A program made the translations under genes and the position numbers. Positions 17,793-26,592 of a DNA stretch of 64,000 nucleotides are shown here, in pieces. Origin of the DNA: Desulfurobacterium indicum (GTDB lineage: Bacteria; Aquificota; Aquificia; Desulfurobacteriales; Desulfurobacteriaceae); assembly GCF_001968985.1 (NCBI RefSeq), contig NZ_MOEN01000003.1:25877-89876 (forward strand), written 5' to 3'. The first letter of the stretch is position 1. Every line of letters begins with the position of its first letter. Below the pieces are notes generated by a model that worked only from the letters and a program-made list of their open reading frames with translations, was not told the origin of the DNA and searched no databases.

Positions 17793-18632
17793 TTAGTTTT
17801 TATTTAAATTCAGCAAAGGCACAAGATTTTTATCATAAGGAGTAATTATAAAGGTATTATTCGGACCGTTAGCAAGACTTTTTATCGTTTGCAGATAATA
17901 CCATTGAAGGTAAGCTTTTGAGAGAGAATCAGCAATTATCTTATTCGATTCGGCTATACCTTTTGCCTCCGTTATTTTCCTTTCGGCTTCAAGTTTTTCC
18001 TTCTCTATAACAAACTTCATCTTCTCTGCTTCTTCTTTCGCTCTTAGCTTCTCTTCTATCTTTTCAACAACCTTTGAAGGAAGCTTAACGTTTCTCAAAA
18101 GCACATCAACAACCTGAATATTGTCACTCTTTAAACGATTTTTAATCTCGTCAAAGATCTTTTTTTGAAGTTCTGCCCTTTTAGACGAATACAAATCTTC
18201 GATTTTATACTGAGCAACAATATTTCTCACTGACTCCCTTGCTATCGGAACAATAAGCTTATCCGCATAATCTTCACCAAAATTCTTGTATATTTCATCC
18301 GCTTTTGAAGGCACTATTCTGTATAAAACAGTAACATCCAAAACGGCAGGTAACCCCTCTATACTAAGAGCAGAAATTGGATTTCGCGTCCTCTGAGTCA
18401 TATCAATTTTTTCAACCCTTGTTGAGAAAATGACTACTTTATCCGCCCCGGGAATAACAAGATGGAACCCTGGATAAAGCTCCTCTTTATCTATTTTTCC
18501 CAACCGCAACCTTACCCCCACTTCCCCAGCATCAATTGTAATAAAACAGTTAAGAAGAAAAATAATAACTCCGAAAAACAAGATCATTACAATTATCGGA
18601 CGGGCGGGAAGCTTCTTACTCTTTTCCTCCAT
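17793..18632 (-). CDS. SPFH/prohibitin-family membrane protein
   Basis: A 279-residue protein with an N-terminal membrane helix (IIVMILFFGVIIFLLNCF, about residues 13-30), then a PHB/SPFH domain (EVGVRLRLGKI through about residue 190) and a coiled coil rich in Lys/Glu (residues 190-240). Motifs such as VEKIDMTQRT and ARESVRNIVAQYKIEDLYSSKR are typical of the prohibitin/HflC group. Members form membrane microdomain rings and often guard FtsH-type proteases. Start overlaps the end of phoU by 17 bp. The C-terminus ends in the short loop NTFIITPYDKNLVPL. Confidence 0.85.
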   Translation of the reverse strand: MEEKSKKLPARPIIVMILFFGVIIFLLNCFITIDAGEVGVRLRLGKIDKEELYPGFHLVIPGADKVVIFSTRVEKIDMTQRTRNPISALSIEGLPAVLDVTVLYRIVPSKADEIYKNFGEDYADKLIVPIARESVRNIVAQYKIEDLYSSKRAELQKKIFDEIKNRLKSDNIQVVDVLLRNVKLPSKVVEKIEEKLRAKEEAEKMKFVIEKEKLEAERKITEAKGIAESNKIIADSLSKAYLQWYYLQTIKSLANGPNNTFIITPYDKNLVPLLNLNKN

Positions 18633-19323
18633 CGTCTTTCTTCTCCTCTTGTTCCCTTAGCCACTTTAAAGCCTTCTGATGCTTTATAATCTCACCGGTT
18701 TTCATATAAACAGCGTATTCGGCAATATTCGTGGCATGATCACCAACTCTTTCAAGAGAACGTGTAACAAGTATTAATCTTAAAGCTATGTGAGCCGTCT
18801 TTGGATCACTCTCAACAATTTCTATAAGTTCATCAGTAATTCTTGCATAAAAACTATCGACTATATCATCTTTTTCTATCACTTCCTTGGCCATTTCTAT
18901 GTCACCCTTCAAAATAGAAAGAATGGCATCTTTAAGCATCTCCTTAACTATTATTGCCATACGCGGAAGATCAACGTAAGGCTTTATAGGCGGATATTCT
19001 GAAAGATAAATAGCTATTTCACAAATATCTCTTGCCAGATCTCCTACCCTTTCAAGATCCCCTATACTCTTTAAAATTGATACAACAAATCTCAAATCGG
19101 AAGCCTCAGGTTGGTAAAGGGCAAAAATCCTCACGCATTTTTCTTCAATCTCAAGCTCTTTAAGGTCAATCAACTTATCATACTCATAAGTGGAACGTGC
19201 CTTCTCTGCATCTCTTTCTATCAAAGCTTCCATGGCTTCCGAAATGATTCTCCTTGCCATATCAGAAATTTCGATAAAATCTCTCTTTAACTCGTCAAGT
19301 TCTTCAACATATTTGTTCACCAT
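18616..19323 (-). CDS. phoU: Phosphate signalling regulator PhoU
   Basis: A 235-residue all-helical PhoU with two tandem repeats. The metal-binding acidic motifs appear as EKDDIVDSFYA in the second half and KSIGDLERVGDLARDI and LERVGDHATNIAEYAVYM in each repeat. PhoU connects the Pst phosphate transporter with the PhoR kinase. No pst or phoB/phoR genes are adjacent, which is unusual; polyphosphate enzymes (ppa next door, ppk2 15 kb on) are the nearest phosphate genes. A TTGACA lies close before the ATG but is too near to be its own promoter. Confidence 0.93.
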   Translation of the reverse strand: MVNKYVEELDELKRDFIEISDMARRIISEAMEALIERDAEKARSTYEYDKLIDLKELEIEEKCVRIFALYQPEASDLRFVVSILKSIGDLERVGDLARDICEIAIYLSEYPPIKPYVDLPRMAIIVKEMLKDAILSILKGDIEMAKEVIEKDDIVDSFYARITDELIEIVESDPKTAHIALRLILVTRSLERVGDHATNIAEYAVYMKTGEIIKHQKALKWLREQEEKKDDGGKE

Positions 19324-19421
19324 AAGGACAAATCCTCCCTGCTTTTATTTTGTCAACAGGAATAAGTATAAGATATAAATTATGAATTTTTTTTAAATTT
19401 GGAAGTAAAAAGGAAGGAAAT

Positions 19422-19445
19422 GGAAGAGGCTATACCACCTCTTCC
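19422..19445 (-). terminator. Terminator after ppa
   Basis: On the minus strand GGAAGAGG and CCTCTTCC form a perfect 8-bp stem with an 8-nt loop, followed by a T-rich stretch (ATTTCCTTCCTTTTT). It sits just past the ppa stop at 19457. Confidence 0.7.
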
Positions 19446-19456
19446 AAACGGAAAGA

Positions 19457-19981
19457 TTAACCTTTGTAATTCTCTACAGCCCTTACTATAAGAGCTTTAG
19501 CTTCTTCAGAACCTTTGTATTCTTTTAGCTTCACCCACTTACCTGGTTCAAGATCTTTATAATGCTCAAAGAAATGCTTAATCTCGTTAAGAACAGCCTC
19601 CGGAAGATCTGTTATCTCTTTAACATCTTTATACTTAAGATCGAGTTTATCCACAGGAACTGCAAGAATTTTCTCATCCTGACCACTCTCATCTTCCATT
19701 ATCAAAACGCCAATAGGCCTGCATCTTATAACACTTCCAGGAACAACCGGAGCTCTTGAGATAACTAAAACATCAATTGGATCACCGTCATCGGCAAGAG
19801 TGTTAGGAACAAATCCGTAATTTGCAGGATAAAACATCGGTGTAAATAGAAATCTGTCAACAAAAACAGCTCCGCTATCTTTGTCAACCTCATACTTAAT
19901 GCTGGAACCTTGTGGAATTTCAATTACCGCATAGATGTCTTCCGGAACATTTTTCCCTGCCGGGATTTTTTTTACATCCAT
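19457..19981 (-). CDS. ppa: Family I inorganic pyrophosphatase
   Basis: A 174-residue cytoplasmic PPase that drives biosynthesis by hydrolysing pyrophosphate. The signature [12 protein letters not shown] holds the metal-binding aspartates; [16 protein letters not shown] and [14 protein letters not shown] are the preceding conserved blocks, and [16 protein letters not shown] the later one. Length is normal for the bacterial hexameric form. The start has the ribosome site TAGGAGGAG. Transcribed alone, between the ABC exporter genes and phoU. Confidence 0.97.
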   Translation of the reverse strand: MDVKKIPAGKNVPEDIYAVIEIPQGSSIKYEVDKDSGAVFVDRFLFTPMFYPANYGFVPNTLADDGDPIDVLVISRAPVVPGSVIRCRPIGVLIMEDESGQDEKILAVPVDKLDLKYKDVKEITDLPEAVLNEIKHFFEHYKDLEPGKWVKLKEYKGSEEAKALIVRAVENYKG

Positions 19982-20033
19982 CTTCTCCTCCTAAAGTTGT
20001 TTTTCTGAATTTTACACTATACAAAGCATCAAC

Positions 20034-21143
20034 CTAAACCTTTTTGGATAAAAAGTAACTGCCGGCAAAAAAGACAATAGAACCTAATATTAGTAATCCT
20101 GCAAGATCGGGCAGTATCGCGGAAAGAGAGAGTCCTTTGATTAATATTCCAAAAGCACCATCTATGTAATATTTTAGAGGCGAAAGATAAGATAGGTATT
20201 GAAGAACTTTAGGCATAGCTTCTATGGGTGTCCAGGAACCAGAGAGGTAAAGTATTGGAACAAGCACGAGAACTGAAAGCTGAGATACCTGAAGCATATT
20301 TTCAGAAATTGCAGCTATAAACATGGATAGACCAGAAGCAGCAAATACAAAAACAAGCGTAAAGACGGCAAAATCAAGTAAATTTCCTTTTACTGGAATT
20401 CCCAAAACACCCTTAACCATGAAAATCATCGAAAACATCGTGCAGAGCAGTATTACTACCGACATTGCAACAACTTTTGCAAGCATAAAAGTGTAGTTGT
20501 GAACTGGAGAAACCACTAACATTTCTATGTTTCCTCTCTCTTTTTCCCTTATGATTGCAGCAGAGGGAAGAATGAGAAGAAACAGAGTAACAACCGTCAG
20601 TAGCTCGGAAATCCCCATAAAATTTTTACTTGAGGCATTTTGATTAAAATAAAGTCGGGCATCAGGCTCTATCAATCCAACACCGCTTTTAAAAGGGAAA
20701 TGCTCCATTATAAAATTGTAGGTAATTTGTGCAGCATAAGCGGAAAAAAGATAACTTGCCACTATTTCAGCACCGTTTATTATCATACCTATTTCAGCTC
20801 TTCCTTTTTTGAAATCTCTTTCAAAATTGTCAGGAATCTTTATAACAGCAATGGCTTTATCTTCCAGCAGCTTATCTTCCAGCAGCTTATCATTTAAAAC
20901 ATAGCCCTGAAAATTGAAGTAAGGTTTATGAAACTTGTAAACATACTCCCTTGAAATTGGAGTCATATCATAATCCTGAACGAAAAATTTTGCATTTCTA
21001 AGAGTAAGACTTATTCCGGTAGCAGCAAAATATATGTCAAGCGTAAAAGCATATATGGCAAATATGAGCAATCCTTTACTTCTGATAAATTGAAGAAGTT
21101 CTTTGTAAATAAGCGTTGAAAACCTACCGAAAAACTCTTTCAT
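20034..21143 (-). CDS. ABC-2 type exporter permease (YbhR-like), second subunit
   Basis: A 369-residue ABC-2 permease with one N-terminal membrane helix, a large extracytoplasmic domain (residues 45-170) and five C-terminal helices. The region REKERGNIEMLVVSPVHN is the ABC-2 signature before the membrane bundle. It is the last of four genes (membrane fusion protein, double ATPase, two permeases), the layout of the YbhGFSR/YhiI exporter class that expels drugs or other hydrophobic compounds. A 15-bp tandem repeat in it gives KLLEDKLLED near residue 85. It overlaps its partner permease by 4 bp. Confidence 0.88.
   Translation of the reverse strand: MKEFFGRFSTLIYKELLQFIRSKGLLIFAIYAFTLDIYFAATGISLTLRNAKFFVQDYDMTPISREYVYKFHKPYFNFQGYVLNDKLLEDKLLEDKAIAVIKIPDNFERDFKKGRAEIGMIINGAEIVASYLFSAYAAQITYNFIMEHFPFKSGVGLIEPDARLYFNQNASSKNFMGISELLTVVTLFLLILPSAAIIREKERGNIEMLVVSPVHNYTFMLAKVVAMSVVILLCTMFSMIFMVKGVLGIPVKGNLLDFAVFTLVFVFAASGLSMFIAAISENMLQVSQLSVLVLVPILYLSGSWTPIEAMPKVLQYLSYLSPLKYYIDGAFGILIKGLSLSAILPDLAGLLILGSIVFFAGSYFLSKKV
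20861..20890. repeat. 15-bp tandem repeat inside the ABC-2 permease gene
   Basis: The unit CTTCCAGCAGCTTAT occurs twice back to back, keeping the frame and encoding KLLED twice. The partial third copy upstream (CTTTAT) suggests replication slippage. Confidence 0.9.
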
Positions 21144-22258
21144 CTTTCCCTCTTTCTAAAAAGCCTCACATTAAGAGCGAAAAATAGCACATAAAAACTC
21201 ACCAATGCTGCAACATGAGGAATTAGAGGTAAAATTCCAGCGTCTTTGAAGAAACAGGATTTTAAGATCTTCATATAGTAGTAAGTAGGGATTATATGAG
21301 CCATTAAAAGACCGTTCTTGTTCATGGCACTTATAGGTGTCATATAACCAGAATAGAGAATGGAAGGAACAATCGTCAGTATTATAGAGCCAACAAAAGC
21401 AGAAACCTGAGTATTTAAAAAAGTCGAAAGAAGAAGTCCGAAAGCTGATGCAACAAAAATAAAAAGAATAGAAGCCAGCAAAAAGAAAAGAAGATTGCCT
21501 TTAAAAGGCACTTTAAAAACGAACAATGTCATTAAAAATATCATCAAAAAGTTTATGAAAGAAACAATAACCGTGTAAATTTGCTTGCCCAAAAGAAATT
21601 CAACCTTTGTAATCGATGAAGTGTATATGTTATAAATTGAACCTCTTTCTTTCTCTTTAGCAATTAAAAGAGATGCCATAACTGCCGGTGACATAAAAAG
21701 AACAACTGCCATCGTTCCCGAAGCCATCAAGTATTCCTGTTTTAAGTTTTCATTAAACCAGTACCTTGTCTTTAAACGCACCGGTAGAGAAACATTGGTC
21801 ACCTTTGCCAGACGATCAAGATTCATCTGATTAATAACTGCAGTAACGTAGCTTTTAGCCATCTCTCCCCTGTACGGAAAAGTGCCATCAACAATGATGA
21901 AAACTTTTTTGTTCTTACCGCTTTTTATGTCTTTTTCAAAATCTGGCGGAATAACCAGACCAAATCTTGCTTTGTTATCTAGTATAAGTTTATCTATTTG
22001 CTTTTCGGAATTTACTTCTCCAAGAAAATGGAAATACTCTTTTGTAGCGGAAAGCTTATACACAAGTTCTCTACTCAAGCTGGAATGATCATAATCTACA
22101 ACAACAAAAGGTATCTTATCAACATCCAATCTCATACCGTAACCGAAAATAAGCATCATTGTAACAGGCACTACAAAAACCACAATCGTCCCTATTCTAT
22201 CTTTAATCATCTCCTTAAACTCTTTAACAACTATCGTTTTAATCTTCCGTAAATTCAT
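21140..22258 (-). CDS. ABC-2 type exporter permease (YbhS-like), first subunit
   Basis: A 372-residue permease of the same fold as the next gene: a first helix (GTIVVFVVPVTMMLIFGYGM), a long extracytoplasmic domain, then five helices. IAKEKERGSIYNIYTSSIT is the ABC-2 signature. Two different permease subunits with one fused ATPase make a heterodimeric exporter. The start overlaps the ATPase gene by 20 bp. Substrate unknown. Confidence 0.88.
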   Translation of the reverse strand: MNLRKIKTIVVKEFKEMIKDRIGTIVVFVVPVTMMLIFGYGMRLDVDKIPFVVVDYDHSSLSRELVYKLSATKEYFHFLGEVNSEKQIDKLILDNKARFGLVIPPDFEKDIKSGKNKKVFIIVDGTFPYRGEMAKSYVTAVINQMNLDRLAKVTNVSLPVRLKTRYWFNENLKQEYLMASGTMAVVLFMSPAVMASLLIAKEKERGSIYNIYTSSITKVEFLLGKQIYTVIVSFINFLMIFLMTLFVFKVPFKGNLLFFLLASILFIFVASAFGLLLSTFLNTQVSAFVGSIILTIVPSILYSGYMTPISAMNKNGLLMAHIIPTYYYMKILKSCFFKDAGILPLIPHVAALVSFYVLFFALNVRLFRKRER

Positions 22259-24092
22259 GTTCCCTCACAGCATATACAAATACATCTTCCATAGAAATTG
22301 GAGCTTCCTTCATATAAACAACATTAACACCTGCTTTCTTCAAATCTTCAGAATTTAAAGAAATTCTGGAATATATTCTGATTCTCCTCCCGTATAAAAC
22401 TGCATTAAACCCATTCGCCAGGAGCTTATCCACATCAGAAAAGGGATTTTCTGTTTTTACTTCATAGATTTTCCCTATTTTCTTTAAAGTCTCTGACTTT
22501 AAGTAAGGAGGAGTTCCAAAGGCAATCATTTTTCCTCTATTCATTAACAAAATTCTGTCGCAATATTCGGCTTCATCCATATAGTGAGTGGTTACTATTA
22601 TAGTTACACCTATTTCTCTGGCGAGAAAACGTATTATCTGCCAGAACGCATCTCTCTCTGCAGGATCAACGCCGGATGTAGGTTCATCGAGAAACAGAAC
22701 CGCAGGACCGTGAATCACAGCACACATAAGAGCCAAACGCTGTTTAATACCTAACGGTAAATCTTCGACAATAGTGTCCCTATACTTCTCAAGACCAACA
22801 AGAGAAATAGATTCTTCTATTCTCTCTTTCAAAACATCTGTTGCAAGGTTATATATCTTTCCCCACAGGAAAAGGTTCTCATAGACAGTTAAATCAGCAT
22901 AAAGAGAAAATTTCTGAGACATATACCCTATTACTGTTTTTATTTTTTCGCCTCTCATTCCGGCTATTTCACAAACACCGGAAGTCGGATTGTAAAGTCC
23001 CGTCATAACCTTTATGAGAGTTGTTTTTCCAGCACCGTTAGGCCCCAACAATCCGAAAATTTCTCCCTTCTTAACGGTAAAAGAGATGTGATCAACAGCC
23101 GTAAAATCTCCAAATTTCTTAACAAGATCTTTAACAACTATAGCATCTTCAGGCACGGGAAAATCAATGAAAAAAAATGGCTTTAAAACAACTCTCTTTA
23201 ATCCCGTTTTAAGCAAAAAGACATCCTCGACTCCTGGCTCAACTTTTTTAAGTTTAAGACGAAGGCTTTTTAATTCTACGGGTTCCTTATCTGTAACAAA
23301 TCTGAGCACACTGCCTTTCAGTCTGGGAATCTTGTAAAATCTCCAAGCAATTTCATAGGCCTTTTCAACATCCTCCCCTTCGGCTTCATAAACGGTTAAC
23401 TCTTCTTCAAACAGCTCTTCGGGATTTGCAGTAACTATAATTTTTCCGTTCTTCATTATTGAAAGGACCGTGCTCCTTTCAGCTTCGTCAAGGTAAGACG
23501 TAGAAATTACAGCCGTTATACCTTCATCTTTCACAAAGTTATAAATAAGCTTCCAGAGTTCTCGCCTTGAAACCGGATCTACTCCCGTGGTAGGTTCATC
23601 GAGAATAATAATCTCAGGAGTGTGAATAAGACTGCAACAGATCCCGAGCTTTTGCATCATTCCACCGGATAGTTTCCCGGCTTCTCTTTTTCTAAAAGGA
23701 AGCAACCCTGTGGTTTTTAAGAGGAGGTTTTTTCTCTGTTCTCTAACATCTTCAGGAACATCGTGAAGATCTGCGAAAAAATCGATGTTCTCTTCAACCG
23801 ACAAAGTGTGATATAGATTTAAACCAAGACCCTGAGGCATAAAGGCTATTTTATCTTTAAGCTTCTCAGCAACCCTGTCATCTTTTATATCAATGCCAAA
23901 CAGTCGGACTTCACCATCATCATATTCAAGGACACCCGCAATGGTTTTAAGTGTCGAGGATTTACCTGCCCCGTCAGGTCCCACAAATATGTAAATGTCC
24001 TGCTTTTTGACAGAAAAAGAGATACCATCAACAGCTACTATTTTTCCCTTATTGTAAGTTTTTCTCAGGTTTCTAACATCAACAACATTCAT
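22239..24092 (-). CDS. Double ATP-binding subunit of an ABC-2 exporter (YbhF-like)
   Basis: A 617-residue fusion of two ABC ATPase domains. Domain 1 has Walker A VGPDGAGKSSTLKT, signature KLSGGMMQKLG and Walker B EIIILDEPTTGVDP. Domain 2 has Walker A LGPNGAGKTTLIKV and Walker B VLFLDEPTSGVDPAERD, but its signature is weakened (EDLPLGIKQRLALM in place of LSGGxxQR), so the two sites are likely unequal. A roughly 90-residue linker separates them. This matches YbhF-type ATPases of multidrug exporters. Overlaps the membrane fusion protein gene by 4 bp. Confidence 0.92.
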   Translation of the reverse strand: MNVVDVRNLRKTYNKGKIVAVDGISFSVKKQDIYIFVGPDGAGKSSTLKTIAGVLEYDDGEVRLFGIDIKDDRVAEKLKDKIAFMPQGLGLNLYHTLSVEENIDFFADLHDVPEDVREQRKNLLLKTTGLLPFRKREAGKLSGGMMQKLGICCSLIHTPEIIILDEPTTGVDPVSRRELWKLIYNFVKDEGITAVISTSYLDEAERSTVLSIMKNGKIIVTANPEELFEEELTVYEAEGEDVEKAYEIAWRFYKIPRLKGSVLRFVTDKEPVELKSLRLKLKKVEPGVEDVFLLKTGLKRVVLKPFFFIDFPVPEDAIVVKDLVKKFGDFTAVDHISFTVKKGEIFGLLGPNGAGKTTLIKVMTGLYNPTSGVCEIAGMRGEKIKTVIGYMSQKFSLYADLTVYENLFLWGKIYNLATDVLKERIEESISLVGLEKYRDTIVEDLPLGIKQRLALMCAVIHGPAVLFLDEPTSGVDPAERDAFWQIIRFLAREIGVTIIVTTHYMDEAEYCDRILLMNRGKMIAFGTPPYLKSETLKKIGKIYEVKTENPFSDVDKLLANGFNAVLYGRRIRIYSRISLNSEDLKKAGVNVVYMKEAPISMEDVFVYAVREHEFTED

Positions 24093-25264
24093 TTCCCAAT
24101 CTCTATGTAACCATCAGCAGGCATACCGGGCTTTAAAACATGATCAGGATTTGATTTAAGCTTAAGTTTTACACCGAAAACTTCTTTTACCCTTTCCTCT
24201 TTCGTCTGAACTTCCTTCGGTGTAAATTCAGCTTTTTGAGCGATATAACTAACATATGCGGGAAACTTCTTACCAGGATAAGCATCTACCTCTACATAAG
24301 CAGGTTGTTTAAGGTGAATAAGTCCTACCTTTTTCTCAGGAATAAAGCCTTTTAAATAAAGCTTGTCCATGTTAACTATTGAAAAAAGGCGAAATCCTGC
24401 GGGAATCACTTCACCAACATTCACATATTTCACGGTAATAGTTCCATTTACCGGTGCTTTTATTACTGTATCTGATAAATGAGCTTCCGCTTCATCAACA
24501 ACCGCCTTAGCCTGATTGACTCTATCTAAAAAAGCAAGATACTCTTTCTCTTTTGCCTTTACAGTTGCCTTTAAAGCGTCAATCTCATTATCCAGTGAAG
24601 CAATATCACTGTATTTACTCTTAACAATTTCCACACCTGCTTTCGCTATCTTTACGGCCTTTTTAGCTTTCAAAAGGTTTTCCTTTCCACTTTCAAAATC
24701 AGCTTTTGCAACCTTAAAAGCCATAACCGCCTTATCAAATTCAGAACGGGGTATTATCTTTTTTTCATAAAGTTTCTTAAACCTTTCATAGTCAGCTTCC
24801 GCCTTTTCATAAACAGCTTTTGCCTTCTTTAAAGCCTCTTCAGCTAAAGCAACATCTTTATTAGCCATAGACTCTTTTTCTCTGGCTATCTTTAACTGAA
24901 AATCAAGCTGACTCTTCAAAGAATTTCTCTTATCTATCAAAGCTGCTAAACGTTCTTTATAGGCGTTTACCTCTTGCTCCTTTGCCTGAGCTGCCTTTTG
25001 TGCAGCTTCAAAAGCGGCTTTTGCCTGCTCAACCCGTGCAAGGACAGCCTTTGAATCCAGAATCGCAAGCGTTTCGCCTTTTTTAACGTTATCTCCCTCA
25101 TCAACGAAAATCTTTGTAACTCTTCCGGGAACTTTAGTCCCCACGTCTATCTCATCTCCTTCTATCCTACCGCTTACATAAACATTCTTTTCCGCTTTCT
25201 GAAAAAGAGAACAGGAACCTGTTAAAACCATTAAAAAAGCAAACAAAGGTATAAATCTCTTCAT
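24089..25264 (-). CDS. HlyD-family membrane fusion lipoprotein (YbhG-like)
   Basis: A 391-residue periplasmic adaptor. The N-terminus is a lipoprotein signal with lipobox-like LTGSC (Cys lipidated after cleavage), so it is probably anchored to a membrane by lipid. Biotinyl-lipoyl-like pieces (VSGRIEGDEIDVGTKVPGRV and VDEGDNVKKGETLAILDSKA) flank a very long coiled-coil hairpin (about residues 75-250), and the last part is the usual beta-barrel. The first gene of the exporter operon. I use ATG 25264, preceded by GGAGAGAGAT; a GTG at 25291 adds nine residues before the signal and lacks a good ribosome site. Confidence 0.9.
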   Translation of the reverse strand: MKRFIPLFAFLMVLTGSCSLFQKAEKNVYVSGRIEGDEIDVGTKVPGRVTKIFVDEGDNVKKGETLAILDSKAVLARVEQAKAAFEAAQKAAQAKEQEVNAYKERLAALIDKRNSLKSQLDFQLKIAREKESMANKDVALAEEALKKAKAVYEKAEADYERFKKLYEKKIIPRSEFDKAVMAFKVAKADFESGKENLLKAKKAVKIAKAGVEIVKSKYSDIASLDNEIDALKATVKAKEKEYLAFLDRVNQAKAVVDEAEAHLSDTVIKAPVNGTITVKYVNVGEVIPAGFRLFSIVNMDKLYLKGFIPEKKVGLIHLKQPAYVEVDAYPGKKFPAYVSYIAQKAEFTPKEVQTKEERVKEVFGVKLKLKSNPDHVLKPGMPADGYIEIGK

Positions 25265-25301
25265 ATCTCTCTCCGTTGAACCATGATTCACTATTCGTTA
25301 A

Positions 25302-25331
25302 AGTATAAAAAATAAAAGCTCTTAAAGTCAA
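25302..25331 (-). promoter_or_regulatory. Promoter of the ABC exporter operon
   Basis: Minus-strand TTGACT (25326-25331) and TATACT (25302-25307) stand 18 bp apart, close to sigma-70 consensus. The -35 box lies in the left arm of the perfect inverted repeat at 25327-25348. Confidence 0.6.
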
Positions 25332-25348
25332 CTTTAACCACAGTTGAC
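25327..25348. repeat. Inverted repeat spanning two divergent -35 boxes
   Basis: GTCAACT and AGTTGAC (7 bp, perfect) are separated by 8 bp. Each arm contains the -35 box of one of two divergent promoters, so a protein bound here would control both. Confidence 0.6.
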
Positions 25349-25372
25349 GACCAGGACTAACAGGAATACATT
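25344..25372 (+). promoter_or_regulatory. Candidate promoter of the small membrane protein and rlmN
   Basis: TTGACG and TACATT are spaced 17 bp apart on the plus strand, 29 bp before the small gene's ATG. The -10 matches only in four of six positions, so this is tentative. Confidence 0.45.
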
Positions 25373-25400
25373 CCAGCCTAAACAGAGTAGGGAGTTTCTA

Positions 25401-25529
25401 ATGACCTGGGTTAGTCTTGGACTTACACTTATTATAGGATTTGCACTGTTCACTTCCACAGCGTGGGGCATTTATAAAACATACAAAATTCACAAAAGTT
25501 ACGGGGAAAAGAACCGTGACAGACATTAA
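25401..25529 (+). CDS. Small single-span membrane protein (42 residues)
   Basis: A 42-residue product with one hydrophobic helix (about residues 3-24, SLGLTLIIGFALFTSTAW) and a very basic tail (IYKTYKIHKSYGEKNRDRH), predicted N-out, C-in by the positive-inside rule. The start at 25401 has GGGAG 7 bp upstream. It overlaps rlmN by 14 bp. The tail and helix resemble small cytochrome oxidase accessory subunits such as CcoQ/CcoS, but there are no oxidase genes here, so I call no function. Confidence 0.55.
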   Translation: MTWVSLGLTLIIGFALFTSTAWGIYKTYKIHKSYGEKNRDRH

Positions 25530-26556
25530 ATCCTTAACATTTCCCGAACTTCAGAACTTCGTAGTTTCCATAGGATTCAAAAAATACAGAACTTCACAGA
25601 TAGCAAAATGGCTTTACAAAAAACTTGCAACTTCCTTTGATGAAATGACTGATATATCAAAAAAAGGAAGAAAAATTTTAAAAGAAAATGCTGAAATCTA
25701 TAACCTTAAAATAGTGAATAAAGAGGTTTCTAAAGACGGAACCATAAAATACCTATTTGAATTAAAAGACGGTAACCGTATTGAAACAGTTTTCATACCT
25801 GAAAGAGACTGGAATACAATTTGTGTGTCAACTCAGGTAGGCTGCCCGATAGGTTGTAAATTCTGTTTTACTGCAAAAGACGGGTTTACAAGAAACCTGA
25901 CAACTTCCGAGATTGTTGATCAATATTTATCGGTTCAAAGGGATGTAGGCATAGAAAATCGCATATCCAACGTGGTTTTTATGGGAATGGGTGAACCTCT
26001 TCTCAACTTTGAAAATGTCAAAAAAAGCATTGAAATACTCACTGACGATAGAATGATCGGACTGTCAAAAAGAAAAATAACAGTTTCTACCTGCGGTATT
26101 ATTCCAGGAATTAAAAAGATGGCAAAAGAAATGCCAAAAATAAAGCTTGCACTGTCTCTTCATGCCACAGAAGATGAGACAAGAGAAAATCTAATACCCC
26201 TCAATAAGAAGTATTCCATAAGAGAAATAATGAAAGAACTTAAAAATTACCCGGCCGATAATATTAGACGAATAATGATTGAGTATCTTATGCTCGAAGG
26301 AATAAATGACTCTCCGGAAGATGCAGTGAGACTGTCAAAACTCGTAAAGGGTATTCCTGTAAAGGTGAATCTAATTCCGTTTAACCAATATCCTGGATCA
26401 TCATTCAAAACACCTTCCAGGGAAAAGATAGAAGCTTTCCAAAAAATCTTATGGGACAGAGGAATTGCGACTTTCATACGGGATTCTAGAGGACAGGATA
26501 TATCAGCAGCATGCGGGATGTTAAGAGGAAAAGATAAAGAGACTTCAAAGCAATAA
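25516..26556 (+). CDS. rlmN: 23S rRNA (A2503)/tRNA (A37) C2-methyltransferase
   Basis: A 346-residue radical-SAM RlmN. The cluster motif is CPIGCKFC (CxxxCxxC), followed by FMGMGEPLLNF, ITVSTCGIIPGI and LALSLHATEDETRENLIP. The methyl-carrying Cys is in the C-terminal ISAACGMLRG. It methylates A2503 of 23S rRNA and A37 of some tRNAs. I start at GTG 25516 (GGGGAAAAG upstream); a longer form would read through the small membrane protein's gene and has no RlmN homology at its N-terminus. Confidence 0.95.
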   Translation: MTDIKSLTFPELQNFVVSIGFKKYRTSQIAKWLYKKLATSFDEMTDISKKGRKILKENAEIYNLKIVNKEVSKDGTIKYLFELKDGNRIETVFIPERDWNTICVSTQVGCPIGCKFCFTAKDGFTRNLTTSEIVDQYLSVQRDVGIENRISNVVFMGMGEPLLNFENVKKSIEILTDDRMIGLSKRKITVSTCGIIPGIKKMAKEMPKIKLALSLHATEDETRENLIPLNKKYSIREIMKELKNYPADNIRRIMIEYLMLEGINDSPEDAVRLSKLVKGIPVKVNLIPFNQYPGSSFKTPSREKIEAFQKILWDRGIATFIRDSRGQDISAACGMLRGKDKETSKQ

Positions 26557-26592
26557 AACTATCTTTATTAATTAACCATTTTCTAAAATTTG

